A DNA stretch of 64,000 nt from Planotetraspora thailandica (lineage in GTDB: Bacteria > Actinomycetota > Actinomycetes > Streptosporangiales > Streptosporangiaceae): positions 62,001 to 126,000 of the forward strand of contig NZ_BOOR01000034.1 in NCBI RefSeq assembly GCF_016863335.1. Direction: 5' to 3'. A model generated the notes under the pieces. It saw nothing but the letters and a program-made list of their open reading frames with translations, was not told where the DNA came from and did no database searches. The number at the start of each line of letters is the position of its first letter. Within the stretch, counting starts at the first letter, position 1. Below are positions 41,361 through 49,541 of the stretch, piece by piece. Position numbers and translations under genes: made by a program.

Positions 41361-42220
41361 TCGAGCAGCCAGCGCGGGCCGGCGACCAGGCCGCCCAGCG
41401 CGGCCACGCGCTCACGCAGGCCGCGGTCGGCCGTGACCACCAGCACCTTCTCGTACGGCATGGCCGCCCGGACGACCTCGACGATCGCGTCGTCTCCGCT
41501 GCCCGGGGCCACCACGACGTCGACGCCGCCCGGGGCCGTGGCGGCGGCGCCGGAGGCCGCCCCCTCCAGGACGGCGACGACCCGGGGGAACCACGGGGTC
41601 AGCGCGGGGAGCACCTCGGCCGGCCCCGCGAGCCCCGTGGAGGCGAGCGGGACCAGTTCGTCCAGCAGGCGGCGGGCGGCTCCCGCACGGTCCTTCCACC
41701 AGCCGTGCTCGGCCCGCGCACCGACGATGTTGGCCATGTCGAGCACGAGGGTCACCGGGCTGAGCGCGAGGCTGATCCACGGCCACGTCTCGGCGAAGCC
41801 CGGGTGCAGCTTCTTGATCGCGACCTCGTCGGCGGCCACCCAGCGCATGTCCTCGGTCTCGCCGTTGGCCGGCTTGGCGTCCAGCATGCCCGTGGCCTGC
41901 GCGATCACCGTGCGGAACGTCCACCCGCCGTGGTCGTCGACGAACACGCCCCCGACGCGCAGCAGCTCGGCGGTGATCGCCGCCTCCTCCCATGCCTCGC
42001 GCAGCGCGCCCGTGATCGCGTCCTCGTGGCTGTCGAGCGCGCCGCCGGGCAGCCCCCACGTGCCGCCGTGATGGCTCCACCAGGCCCGCTTCTGCATCAG
42101 CACGTACGGCATGCCGTCCTGCGTGTAGTGCACAGCGAGCAGGCCGGCCGCGCCGTACAGGCCCCAGTGATCGTGGCCTCGGTCGCAATGCGCCCAGCCG
42201 TCGCCGTCCCTCGCCGCCAT
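41345..42220 (-). CDS. NUDIX hydrolase fused to a NYN/PIN-like domain
   Basis: A 291-residue protein. Residues about 20-145 are NUDIX: GALDSHEDAITGALREAWEEAA is the Nudix box. Residues about 155-290 read LVLDMANIVGARAEHGWWKD, AGAARRLLDELVPL, VDVVVAPGSGDDAIVEVVRA, KVLVVTADRGLRERVAALGG, and this is the acidic-residue pattern (DxxN, DD, TxDxxL) of NYN/PIN nucleases. The combination suggests hydrolysis of a nucleotide-linked or RNA-derived substrate. The NYN assignment is by motif only. Confidence 0.75.
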   Translation of the reverse strand: MAARDGDGWAHCDRGHDHWGLYGAAGLLAVHYTQDGMPYVLMQKRAWWSHHGGTWGLPGGALDSHEDAITGALREAWEEAAITAELLRVGGVFVDDHGGWTFRTVIAQATGMLDAKPANGETEDMRWVAADEVAIKKLHPGFAETWPWISLALSPVTLVLDMANIVGARAEHGWWKDRAGAARRLLDELVPLASTGLAGPAEVLPALTPWFPRVVAVLEGAASGAAATAPGGVDVVVAPGSGDDAIVEVVRAAMPYEKVLVVTADRGLRERVAALGGLVAGPRWLLDQLGR

Positions 42221-42271
42221 GGCCTCATCCTGCCGCAGAACGTGTTGTGAACGATGATCCCGTGCCCGCGA

Positions 42272-42523
42272 TCACCAGGTCTCCGGAGGCGCCTCCACTC
42301 CGACGGCGAGGTCGAACAGGACGACGCCGTCGTCGAGCCTGATGACCTGGATCTGTGTCGCGATCTGTGCCTCTCTCATCCGCGCGACAGCCTCCTGCGC
42401 GAGCGGCGCGAAGGCGTAACGTTCCGCGGACCTGAAGTCGGGGATCGGCCGGGCGGAGCGGACCTCGAATCGGTCGGGCGGCCAGATGGGGGACACGGGA
42501 CCTGATTGCTGCCAGCCGGACAT
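42272..42523 (-). CDS. Small hypothetical protein
   Basis: An 83-residue protein, MSGWQQSGPVSPIWPPDRFE, then VRSARPIPDFRSAERYAFAP, LAQEAVARMREAQIATQIQV and IRLDDGVVLFDLAVGVEAPP. AGGAGAAGG directly precedes the ATG, which argues for a real gene. It may be an alpha/beta fold. No family recognised. It lies 50 bp upstream of the NUDIX gene on the same strand. Confidence 0.65.
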   Translation of the reverse strand: MSGWQQSGPVSPIWPPDRFEVRSARPIPDFRSAERYAFAPLAQEAVARMREAQIATQIQVIRLDDGVVLFDLAVGVEAPPETW

Positions 42524-43185
42524 CCTTCTCCTGTCATGCCACCCGGGGGCGGGTCGTGACCTGGGTGCGGGACCTCCGGGTCGTGATGTGACGGGCCCGA
42601 TGGCCGATCGTTATGAACCGGTAAGCGATCCTTCCCGACCCGTTCCCGCAGTTCTACTAACGTGTAACACCTCACTCGTGATTCCCCACATTTCAGGAGA
42701 ATCAGGAGATTTCATATCAGAGTACAGAAGGCGCCCGCTTCCTTTCAGCTGGAGGAGCGGGCGTTGCTCTTTCCCGGCCCCGTCGGGTCGTCGGGAGGAG
42801 CACGGACCCCCAGTAAGCCTTCCGCCGGAAATGATCGGCAGGCGTTTCTCGACCGCCGTTCGTGATGCGTGAAGAGCTCGTGCGGCGCCCGCTTGGAAGA
42901 CATTCAGGAGACATGCAGAATGTGTTCTGAGCTGGCCTGATGGCGTCAGATCGGGTTTTCGGCGTCGTGTGATCGCATTTTCGCCCAAGCCGGTTCGGGC
43001 TGTCGCCGCGCGCGGAGACGGAGGGGTGGGCGCCAGCACGCGTTCGCAAATTTGGTCGCTTATGCCTATTCGGGACGGCGTAGATCATTTTGCCCGGCGC
43101 AAGCGGTTGTCGATCTTTGTCGGGCTTCCGGTGTCAAGATCCGTGTGCATGGGCGCCGGCTTTCCAATGATCGCCGGACGGAGAT
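42524..43185. other. Intergenic, no gene recognised; one hairpin
   Basis: About 660 bases. Candidate frames on both strands lack ribosome sites and coherent protein. CGCCCGCT (42732) and AGCGGGCG (42756) form a hairpin followed by TTGCTCTTT, a possible terminator for the plus strand. The segment next to the dead integrase has lower GC, as in acquired DNA. Confidence 0.5.
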
Positions 43186-43677
43186 TCAGTGTCCGTTATC
43201 CGAGAAGTGCTGGTGGTCCGTGATGACCAAGGAAGTCGTTAGGTCTGAGCCGAGCCAACACTCCTCAGTCCTCTGCCGGGGCACATCCAGGGCACTCGGG
43301 AGCAGACCATGTGCCCCGAGGGTACTGTCTACGGCCCTTCGAGTGCGGTCCTCACTCGAAGGCATGAGATGGGTGCAGGTCTACAGTGTGAAGCCCGGAT
43401 CATGGTGTCCGAGGTACTCGCTCAGCTCCTTGATGCTCTCGCCGCCGTCAAGCAGAACTGAAGCGTAGAAGTGCCGCAGGGCATGCATCCCGTTCTCTCT
43501 GTACGACCGCCGTTGCTCATCCTCGGCAGGAGGGACCTCGATGCCGGCTCGCTCAAGGGCCAGTCGCCACTGACGTTCGTACAGATACTCCCGATGCGCC
43601 GCCCGCCTGTTGGGTGTCGCGAAAACGAGCGTGTGGCACACGGGCTTGCCGGCCAGCTCTACCCAGGGGAGAGTCGT
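43186..43677 (-). pseudogene. Dead tyrosine recombinase (integrase), C-terminal part
   Basis: The minus strand reads LPWVELAGKPVCHTLVFATP, then REYLYERQWRLALERAGIEV, ENGMHALRHFYASVLLDGGE and SIKELSEYLGHHDPGFTL, a normal integrase catalytic domain with the Arg/His box. The next codon is TAG where Arg is usual, and the nucleophile box that should be TYTHLMPSSE reads TCTHLMPSSE, so Tyr is Cys. The frame then continues EDRTRRAVDS to a stop at 43186. The N-terminal half is missing. It cannot be active. Confidence 0.85.
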
Positions 43678-43693
43678 GACCGGCTGGGGAGCC

Positions 43694-43768
43694 ATGAGCA
43701 AGAGCGAAGACGAGGCCCGCGACCTGATCGCGACCATGAAGGAGCAGGAGAGCGCCGACCTTGGATGA
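43694..43768 (+). CDS. Possible 24-residue ORF overlapping cutA
   Basis: MSKSEDEARDLIATMKEQES then ADLG. GGGGAG lies five bases before the ATG and codons are G/C-ending. Its stop overlaps the TTG start region of cutA, so it could be a coupling peptide or the surviving end of a larger gene. Confidence 0.35.
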   Translation: MSKSEDEARDLIATMKEQESADLG

Positions 43769-44093
43769 AGTCTGCGAGGTTGTGATCACTGCGCCAGATC
43801 CTGATTGGTTGGTCGAGTTCGCTCGGCGGCTGGTCGAAGATCGACTATGCGCGGCGGGGCACAACTTCCAGACCATCCGCTCCATCTATCGATGGCAGGG
43901 TGAGATCTACGACCGCAGCGAGGGACGCGTTGCACTCCATACGCGCCTGGCTCTTGTGCCGCAGATCATCGAACGGACCACGCGCGAGCACCCGTATGAG
44001 GTGCCGTGCGTGGTCGCCCTGCCGATCGCGGATGGGAACCCGGAGTATCTGTCCTGGGTCCGGTCCGAGACGGTGAGCTCGCCTAGGAGGTAA
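43761..44093 (+). CDS. cutA: CutA-family protein
   Basis: A 110-residue protein, VCEVVITAPDPDWLVEFARR, then LVEDRLCAAGHNFQTIRSIY, RWQGEIYDRSEGRVALHTRL, REHPYEVPCVVALPIADGNP and EYLSWVRSET. This is the trimeric PII-like fold of CutA, historically tied to divalent-cation tolerance, of uncertain function. TTG is the only start that keeps the first strand. The 3' end overlaps the S1 gene by 11 bp. Confidence 0.88.
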   Translation: MDEVCEVVITAPDPDWLVEFARRLVEDRLCAAGHNFQTIRSIYRWQGEIYDRSEGRVALHTRLALVPQIIERTTREHPYEVPCVVALPIADGNPEYLSWVRSETVSSPRR

Positions 44094-44694
44094 TTGCTCG
44101 CTTTCGCGAGAGGGAAAGTCGGCGTCTGTCCACGTCGATTTCGGTAACGACAACGGTGACTTGGTCACCGAGTTGGACGACTTCCTCGGGGGCTTCGATG
44201 GGCTCCCAGTCGAGCTCGCGAAGATGGACCAGGCCCTCGATGTCGGCGTCTACGCGGACGAAGGCACCGAAGGGGACGAGCTTGGAGACCGTGCCCTGCA
44301 GTACTTGCCCTACGTGAAGGTTCGAGAAGACCTCCTGGAACGGGTCCGGCTGTGTCGCCCGCAGGGATAGTCGGGCCTCTCCATTCCAGGTGTCGAACTG
44401 GAGCATCTCGCATGTGACCCGCTGCCCCACCTGGACAACGTCGGAAGGATCGTCGAAACGCCGCCAAGACAGCTCGGGAAACGAGATGAAGCCCACCCCG
44501 GGGAAGACTGGGTGGTCGGGGCCATCGTCCAAAGCGACGAACACCCCGAAGGACTCGATCGCGGCCACCACGCCGGAAAGGATCTCGCCAGGGCGCAGGG
44601 ACTCGAGGAACGCCCAGAGTTCCGGACTCTCTGTCGAGCCAAGGGCTGGCCGGACCTCGCCATGGTCGCCCTGCTCGTGCTCCGCCCTACTCAT
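44083..44694 (-). CDS. Protein with two S1 RNA-binding domains
   Basis: A 203-residue protein. S1 domain one: LRPGEILSGVVAAIESFGVF, then VALDDGPDHPVFPGVGFISF ... VGQRVTCEMLQFDTWNGEAR, LSLRATQPDP. Domain two: LHVGQVLQGTVSKLVPFGAF, VRVDADIEGLVHLRELDWEP, LGDQVTVVVTEIDVDRRRLS, LSRKRA. Domain two matches classic ribosomal-S1 repeats well. It is much shorter than ribosomal S1, so a stand-alone RNA-binding or translation factor. The ATG follows AGGGTGGACGAA. Confidence 0.85.
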   Translation of the reverse strand: MSRAEHEQGDHGEVRPALGSTESPELWAFLESLRPGEILSGVVAAIESFGVFVALDDGPDHPVFPGVGFISFPELSWRRFDDPSDVVQVGQRVTCEMLQFDTWNGEARLSLRATQPDPFQEVFSNLHVGQVLQGTVSKLVPFGAFVRVDADIEGLVHLRELDWEPIEAPEEVVQLGDQVTVVVTEIDVDRRRLSLSRKRAITS

Positions 44695-45335
44695 TTCGTC
44701 CACCCTGCCACGAGGATCAAGGTGGCCACGACGGGAGTGATCTGTCAAGCATGTCCCGGGACAGGACATGACCGCACTCACCGACGCTGTTACGACTTCG
44801 CTTATGTCTTCAAGCCGCCTTCGGCGGAGCATCGGTACGGGGAGGAGAGGGAGCGGTGACGTTGGAGGGGGCAGGCTCGACGATCCGATGGAAGGCGGCC
44901 CGCAAAGGGGACGGGCACGCCGGGAGATGGATCGGTGCAGGAGCTGTTTGGTGAGCTGCTTCCGGTGGCACCGCGGAGGGTCGAGTGAGGGGCACAGCGC
45001 TGACGAGCTTGTCATCACGGCCCGCACTCACGAGATGGGCACGGACACAAGGTCTACCTGTTGGCCGCGCGCCCGCCCACCGGCGGGCTGCGGCTCTTCG
45101 CCCGGTCCCGCTGGCGGCGGCGCGCACCACGCCGACAAGCGGCGTGAGCCTCAGATTGACGCCGTTACGGCTTGTGCGGATGAAGGTCTCCCGATGGGTG
45201 GACGGTCATGGCCATGGGTACGCGCAGGGCCGATGAGACCCGGAAACCGACGAGCGCCGATTCAGCACCACCGCAACGATTCGTCAAACCCTCACGCGCA
45301 TGCCACAAGCGTGCGAGACGTGGTCGAATTGGAGC
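44695..45335. other. Intergenic, no gene recognised
   Basis: About 640 bases between the S1 gene and the next small ORF. Long frames occur but give no ordered protein and no ribosome site. CAAGCCGCCTTCGGCGG is a short hairpin. Probably decayed or acquired DNA. Confidence 0.45.
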
Positions 45336-45581
45336 ATGGAGACGTCGGGTGCCGGTGGCTATGACAAATTCGTGCCGTATGTTCGGGAGCGCGTGGAGAA
45401 GTATCTGAGGGCGCTTGACGGCGTTCGGGCCACCCATCGGGGCCGCCCTGTCAGCGAGGTGCGCAGCGCGCTTGACAAGGCATTCGAGGCTGAAGACCTG
45501 GAAGTCTGGAACGAAGTTCGAGACGACGCAGCTCGAGTGATCTCTGAGGAAACAGAGCAGGCGCAAGCCGACCTGACCTGA
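45336..45581 (+). CDS. Small acidic hypothetical protein
   Basis: An 81-residue helical, acidic protein: ETSGAGGYDKFVPYVRERVE, KYLRALDGVRATHRGRPVSE, VRSALDKAFEAEDLEVWNEV, RDDAARVISEETEQAQADLT. GGAG lies very near the ATG; an in-frame ATG exists 12 codons upstream. No family recognised. Confidence 0.55.
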   Translation: METSGAGGYDKFVPYVRERVEKYLRALDGVRATHRGRPVSEVRSALDKAFEAEDLEVWNEVRDDAARVISEETEQAQADLT

Positions 45582-45807
45582 AACCCTGCCCAACGTCCGG
45601 GAACTGGTCCTCGCCTGAGTGGGCAACTGCGTGACAACGCCAGTGGATGAGCACGGACACTCGCGAACGGCAGCAGCCCGTTTCCGTAGATGGAGACCCC
45701 ATAAGGCCAGCGCAACCCATCGGTGCCGTTACCTGATAAGGAAAGGTCCCAGGTCAAGCACCGTCACAGGTCAAGGCCGTTGGTCGATCACTGAAGACCT
45801 GGCGATG

Positions 45808-46263
45808 TCAGCCGGCGAAGGGAACAGGCGTGTACCCCAGCCCCCTGATCCCCGCGTCGTCGAGCGACGCTTTCACCGCGCTCCCGACGAACAGGTCCGT
45901 GTAGGAACCGGGGATCCTGAAGACGCGCGAGCGCACTTCGCTTTCTGTGCTGTGGCGGAATGCTGAAAACTCCACCACTTGATAAGACCCGTAGTCACGA
46001 ATGATTGACGAGCTTCGATCAACGATGTCCAGCATTGCGATCACTTGGACGACATGCATCCGCCTGTCTCCTAGGCCCCCGTTTCCGATAAGTTTCACGT
46101 CGGATCGCGCCGCCCCGGAAAGCACAGACCATGCCGCATCGTCACAGATCCAGTCACGAATCTCCGGATGCCGGAATATCCACTCTGACAGGCGAGCCGC
46201 AAGCCGATCCCAGGGCTTAGGGCACAACGAGGGCACACGAGGGCGTGAGACGCCCGGAAACAT
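45808..46263 (-). CDS. Hypothetical protein
   Basis: A 151-residue frame. From about residue 17 it reads as ordered protein: WDRLAARLSEWIFRHPEIRD, WICDDAAWSVLSGAARSDVK, RMHVVQVIAMLDIVDRSSSI, DYGSYQVVEFSAFRHSTESE, VFRIPGSYTDLFVGSAVKAS. The first 16 residues look non-native, so the start is doubtful and the gene may be truncated. GC is lower than in core genes, as elsewhere in this patch. Confidence 0.5.
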   Translation of the reverse strand: MFPGVSRPRVPSLCPKPWDRLAARLSEWIFRHPEIRDWICDDAAWSVLSGAARSDVKLIGNGGLGDRRMHVVQVIAMLDIVDRSSSIIRDYGSYQVVEFSAFRHSTESEVRSRVFRIPGSYTDLFVGSAVKASLDDAGIRGLGYTPVPFAG

Positions 46264-46324
46264 TGAGAAGCGATGAGGGGTCGAATCGCAGGTCAGAGGG
46301 TCACCCGCGATATCGCCACTGGTC

Positions 46325-47089
46325 TCAGCGTCCGTTCTCTGAGAAGTGCTGGTAGTCCTTGTCGCCGGACCACAATCCGCCCCAGCCCCAGCCGACCGAC
46401 GCGAACGCCCGGACCACCCTGTCGCCCGCGTTGATCACGCCTGGCTTCTTGAGCGGGCGGCGCACGAACGCGTCGGCGTTCCTGTGCTGGTTGCTGCCGT
46501 CGGCGTAGACGTAGGGGTTCTCGCGCGGGTTCACGTCGATCGCCATGCCGTAGGCGTGCTCGGACCAGGAGTTCGACCCCGTGGCGCTCCTGCAGTTGAA
46601 GCCCGAGGTGTTGTCGGCGTCGATCGAGTCGTCGTCGCTGCCCTTGTAGGCGTCCACCGGCTGCATGCGGCGGATGGGGAAGCGGTAGCCGTACAGCTTG
46701 GAGAAGACGGAGATCACGTCCTTCGTGACGGACTGGTTCGTCACGAGCTTTCCCGTGTGCGCTTTCCCGTCGAAGCCCCAGTAGGTCATGGTGATCTCGC
46801 GGAGCTGGCTCGTTAACACCGGGCAGCCCGAATGCCACGAGTACGGCAGGTCCGCCTTGGTGACCTCCCGGACGGTCGCGGAGAACTTCGGCGGGCCCGT
46901 ACGGGTGGGCGAGGGTGCCGGGGTGGGCTCCGGAGCAGGTGTGGCGGAGGGCGAGGGCGCGGGTGTCACCGCCGCCTCCGCCTGGAAGGCGCCCGACGTG
47001 GACGTGGCGACGCTCGTCCCGCCGCAGGCGGTCAACCCGAGGACGGCGGCCGCCGCCACCGCTGACCTGGGGTTCCATCTGGATGGCAT
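46325..47089 (-). CDS. M15-family peptidase, lipoprotein
   Basis: A 254-residue lipoprotein. The signal sequence ends in the lipobox LTACGG near residue 22, followed by a Pro/Ala/Thr linker. The catalytic domain has ISVFSKLYGYRFPIRRMQPV, DSIDADNTSGFNCRSATGSN, SWSEHAYGMAIDVNPRENPY (the SxHxxGxAxD zinc motif) and WGWGGLWSGDKDYQHF (the HF motif). It is a D-Ala-D-Ala carboxypeptidase or L,D-endopeptidase-like enzyme acting on the wall. ATG at 47089 starts the signal sequence. Confidence 0.92.
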   Translation of the reverse strand: MPSRWNPRSAVAAAAVLGLTACGGTSVATSTSGAFQAEAAVTPAPSPSATPAPEPTPAPSPTRTGPPKFSATVREVTKADLPYSWHSGCPVLTSQLREITMTYWGFDGKAHTGKLVTNQSVTKDVISVFSKLYGYRFPIRRMQPVDAYKGSDDDSIDADNTSGFNCRSATGSNSWSEHAYGMAIDVNPRENPYVYADGSNQHRNADAFVRRPLKKPGVINAGDRVVRAFASVGWGWGGLWSGDKDYQHFSENGR

Positions 47090-47276
47090 ACGCGCAGAGT
47101 ACCTGTGCGCCGCAAGCCGTGAGGCAGACTCACGTGTTGGAGCTCCGGCTTCGTGACGGCCTTTGCCGGGGCTTTTTCCGGAAAGCCTCGCGCACATGTT
47201 CGATGGGGCGCTACAGTCTTCGCCATCGGATCGAACAAGGGTTCGGTCGGAGTCTCGGCACGTGGAAGGGTGTGTG

Positions 47277-48614
47277 ATGACGCTTCTCGCCCCGGAGCCA
47301 TGCGCGAATCCCCTTCCCGCGACGGGTGACGTCGTCGTTCCCGCCCGGCTTGTCCGCCCGCGGGCGACACGCCGTAGCACTTTCTACGGAAATCTACGAC
47401 GGCCGCTATATCCCGTCATAAAGTCCGAGAGCGTGGACCCCGTGCGCAATCCCTATGCCCCCGGTGCGGGTCAGCGCCCTCCGGAGCTCGCCGGGCGCGA
47501 CCGTGAGCTGCAGCAGTTCGAAGTCGTGCTGGAACGGGTGGCCAGGGGCCGTCCGGAGCGAAGCATGGTCCTCACGGGCCTGCGGGGCGTGGGCAAGACC
47601 GTGCTGCTCAACACGTTCAAGTCGATGGCCATGCAGCGGTTGTGGGGCACGGGCAAGATCGAGGCCCGGCCCGACCAGTCCATCCGCCGGCCCGTCGCCG
47701 CCGCCCTGCACATGGCGATCCGCGAGCTCGCCCCCCGCCACCGGGCGCCGGAGCGCATCGAGGAGTTCCTCGGCGTGCTGAAGGCCTTCGCCATGCGCGA
47801 CCCCGCGGCGGCGAAAGGCACCTCTCACTGGTCGCCCGGCATCGACGTGCCGGCCTCGCGCGGCCGGGCCGACTCCGGCGACCTGGAGATCGACCTGACC
47901 GAGCTGTTCGTCGACGCGGCCGGGGTCGCGACCGACCTCGGCGTCGGGATCGCCCTGTTCATCGACGAGATGCAGGACGTGCAGGCGCCCGACATCTCCG
48001 CACTGTGCGCCGCCTGTCACGAGCTCTCCCAGTCGGGCGGGCCGCTGATCGTGGTCGGTGCGGGCCTGCCCCATCTGCCCAGCGTGTTGTCGGCCAGCAA
48101 GAGCTACTCCGAGCGCCTGTTCCGCTATGCCAGGATCGACCGGCTCGACCGGGACGCTGCCGACCTCGCGCTGATCGCGCCGGCCGAGCGGGAGGACGTC
48201 GAGTTCACCCCCGACGCCCTCGACGCGCTCTACGAGGCCGCCGACGGATACCCCTACTTCGTCCAGGCGTACGGCAAGGTCGCCTGGGATCTCGCGCCTC
48301 GCAGCCCGATCACCGTCGACGACATCAAGGTCTCGGCCCCGGAGGCGGAGGAGGAGCTGGCCGTCGGCTTCTTCGGCAGCCGCTACGAACGGGCCACTCC
48401 CGCCGAGCGCGACTACATGCACGCGATGGCCCAACTCGGGGACGACCCGGTGCCGACGGCGGAGGTGGCCGACGTGCTCGGCCGCAAGCCGTCCAGCCTG
48501 TCCCCGGCGCGCGACAGCCTCATCAAGAAAGGCCTGATCTACAGCGCCGAGCGCGGGGTGATCGGCTTCACGGTTCCCCACTTCGGGAGGTTCCTGCGTG
48601 CCCAGCCGCTGTGA
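47277..48614 (+). CDS. AAA-family ATP-binding protein
   Basis: A 445-residue protein. Walker A is VLTGLRGVGKTVLLNTFKSM near residue 100; Walker B is GIALFIDEMQDVQAPDISAL near 225; PLIVVGAGLPHLPSVLSASK is the sensor strand. The C-terminal part is a winged-helix-like segment (AERDYMHAMAQLGDDPVPTA, EVADVLGRKPSSLSPARDSL, IKKGLIYSAERGVIGFTVPH). It resembles the Orc1/Cdc6-like or STAND-like ATPases common in actinomycetes, of unknown task. GGAAGGG precedes this ATG. A GTG at 47432 (DPVRNPYAPGAG) is a possible true start. Confidence 0.85.
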   Translation: MTLLAPEPCANPLPATGDVVVPARLVRPRATRRSTFYGNLRRPLYPVIKSESVDPVRNPYAPGAGQRPPELAGRDRELQQFEVVLERVARGRPERSMVLTGLRGVGKTVLLNTFKSMAMQRLWGTGKIEARPDQSIRRPVAAALHMAIRELAPRHRAPERIEEFLGVLKAFAMRDPAAAKGTSHWSPGIDVPASRGRADSGDLEIDLTELFVDAAGVATDLGVGIALFIDEMQDVQAPDISALCAACHELSQSGGPLIVVGAGLPHLPSVLSASKSYSERLFRYARIDRLDRDAADLALIAPAEREDVEFTPDALDALYEAADGYPYFVQAYGKVAWDLAPRSPITVDDIKVSAPEAEEELAVGFFGSRYERATPAERDYMHAMAQLGDDPVPTAEVADVLGRKPSSLSPARDSLIKKGLIYSAERGVIGFTVPHFGRFLRAQPL

Positions 48615-48631
48615 TCTCCCGCCCCATTGAC

Positions 48632-48675
48632 CTCTCTACGGCTTTCTAGAGGGGAAGCTAGAGAGCCGTAGAGAG
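48632..48675. terminator. Strong 18-bp-stem hairpin after the AAA gene
   Basis: CTCTCTACGGCTTTCTAG pairs with CTAGAGAGCCGTAGAGAG (one G-T pair) around an 8-nt loop, 18 bp past the stop. It suits termination in both directions between convergent genes. Confidence 0.8.
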
Positions 48676-48694
48676 CTTAATCGCGGCCGCTTCA

Positions 48695-48748
48695 TGCGGG
48701 AATCTATGCCTGTATTGGCTAGACGCTATACATGCATAGATTCCCGCA
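48695..48748. repeat. 15-bp inverted repeat overlapping the end of the MauE gene
   Basis: TGCGGGAATCTATGC (48695-48709) and GCATAGATTCCCGCA (48734-48748) match perfectly with a 24-nt spacer. The right arm lies in the last codons of the MauE gene and the spacer contains its stop. Confidence 0.85.
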
Positions 48749-49538
48749 GAGGCGGGACCGGCCTGCCGTCGGGGCTGACGACCGCGGCCTTCACCGCAGG
48801 CCTGCGACCGCTCAGATAGACCGCGAAGACCACGTCGGTGCCGTTTTGCGCAGGGAAGACGAAGAAGCGCCAGCACAACTCGCGCCACATGTCGGCGGGT
48901 TCGTCGGACGTCAGCGTCGGAGCGTGGGACCGCCACGCCGCACTCGCCTGGAGGCGGGACAGGGCCCGCCCGGCGGGAAGCGGGCGCTGCTCGCACGGCG
49001 CACGGTAACGCAGACGGGCGAAGCTCTCCCCGACCTCAGGCGACAAGGCCAGCAGCAGGGCGACGCCGCCGCCCAGCCAGACGGTCGTCGTCCACGACCA
49101 GGCGGCCAGCGTGGTGGACACGCCGGTTCCCTCGACGGCCACGAGCACCGCCATCGCGGCCAGGACCATCGCGCGTGTAATCGACCGCAGGCCGATCGGA
49201 GCCGAGCTGACCTCGCCGAAACAGCCGCATCCCGCATCAGGCCGTCGGCGCCGAAGGTCCAACAAGACGTAGGTCGAGACGGCGAAGAACGCCACGGGTA
49301 GCCAGCGGATCACGCCGGCGTCGACCAGCAGTAAGACTCCGACCAGCATGAACTCCCCGAACGCACACACGATCATTGCGGGTGTGCGGAACCGTTCGGG
49401 AACGAGCACCGCTGGGCCGAGGCGGACGAGCCCGCCCGGCTCGGCGTCGCTCCTCGCCGTGAACAGCTTCGCCAGGCCTCCGAGGAGCAACATCACCACA
49501 AGGATGGGCAGCGAGGCCGCCGCGATGGTCGAAAGCAC
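48726..49538 (-). CDS. MauE/DoxX-like membrane protein
   Basis: A 270-residue protein. Four to five membrane helices: LPILVVMLLLGGLAKLF, TPAMIVCAFGEFMLVGVLLL, WLPVAFFAVSTYVLLDL, AMVLAAMAVLVAVEG and WLGGGVALLLAL. DAGCGCFGEVSSAP between helices is the CxCFG motif of MauE/DoxX redox proteins. MauE helps form disulfides in methylamine dehydrogenase. Residues about 180-270 are a soluble domain (ELCWRFFVFPAQNGTDVVFA, VYLSGRRPAVKAAVVSPDGR) of unknown role. The stop of the neighbouring Cys-rich gene is 3 bp upstream of it. Confidence 0.85.
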   Translation of the reverse strand: MLSTIAAASLPILVVMLLLGGLAKLFTARSDAEPGGLVRLGPAVLVPERFRTPAMIVCAFGEFMLVGVLLLVDAGVIRWLPVAFFAVSTYVLLDLRRRRPDAGCGCFGEVSSAPIGLRSITRAMVLAAMAVLVAVEGTGVSTTLAAWSWTTTVWLGGGVALLLALSPEVGESFARLRYRAPCEQRPLPAGRALSRLQASAAWRSHAPTLTSDEPADMWRELCWRFFVFPAQNGTDVVFAVYLSGRRPAVKAAVVSPDGRPVPPLRESMHV

Positions 49539-49541
49539 GAT

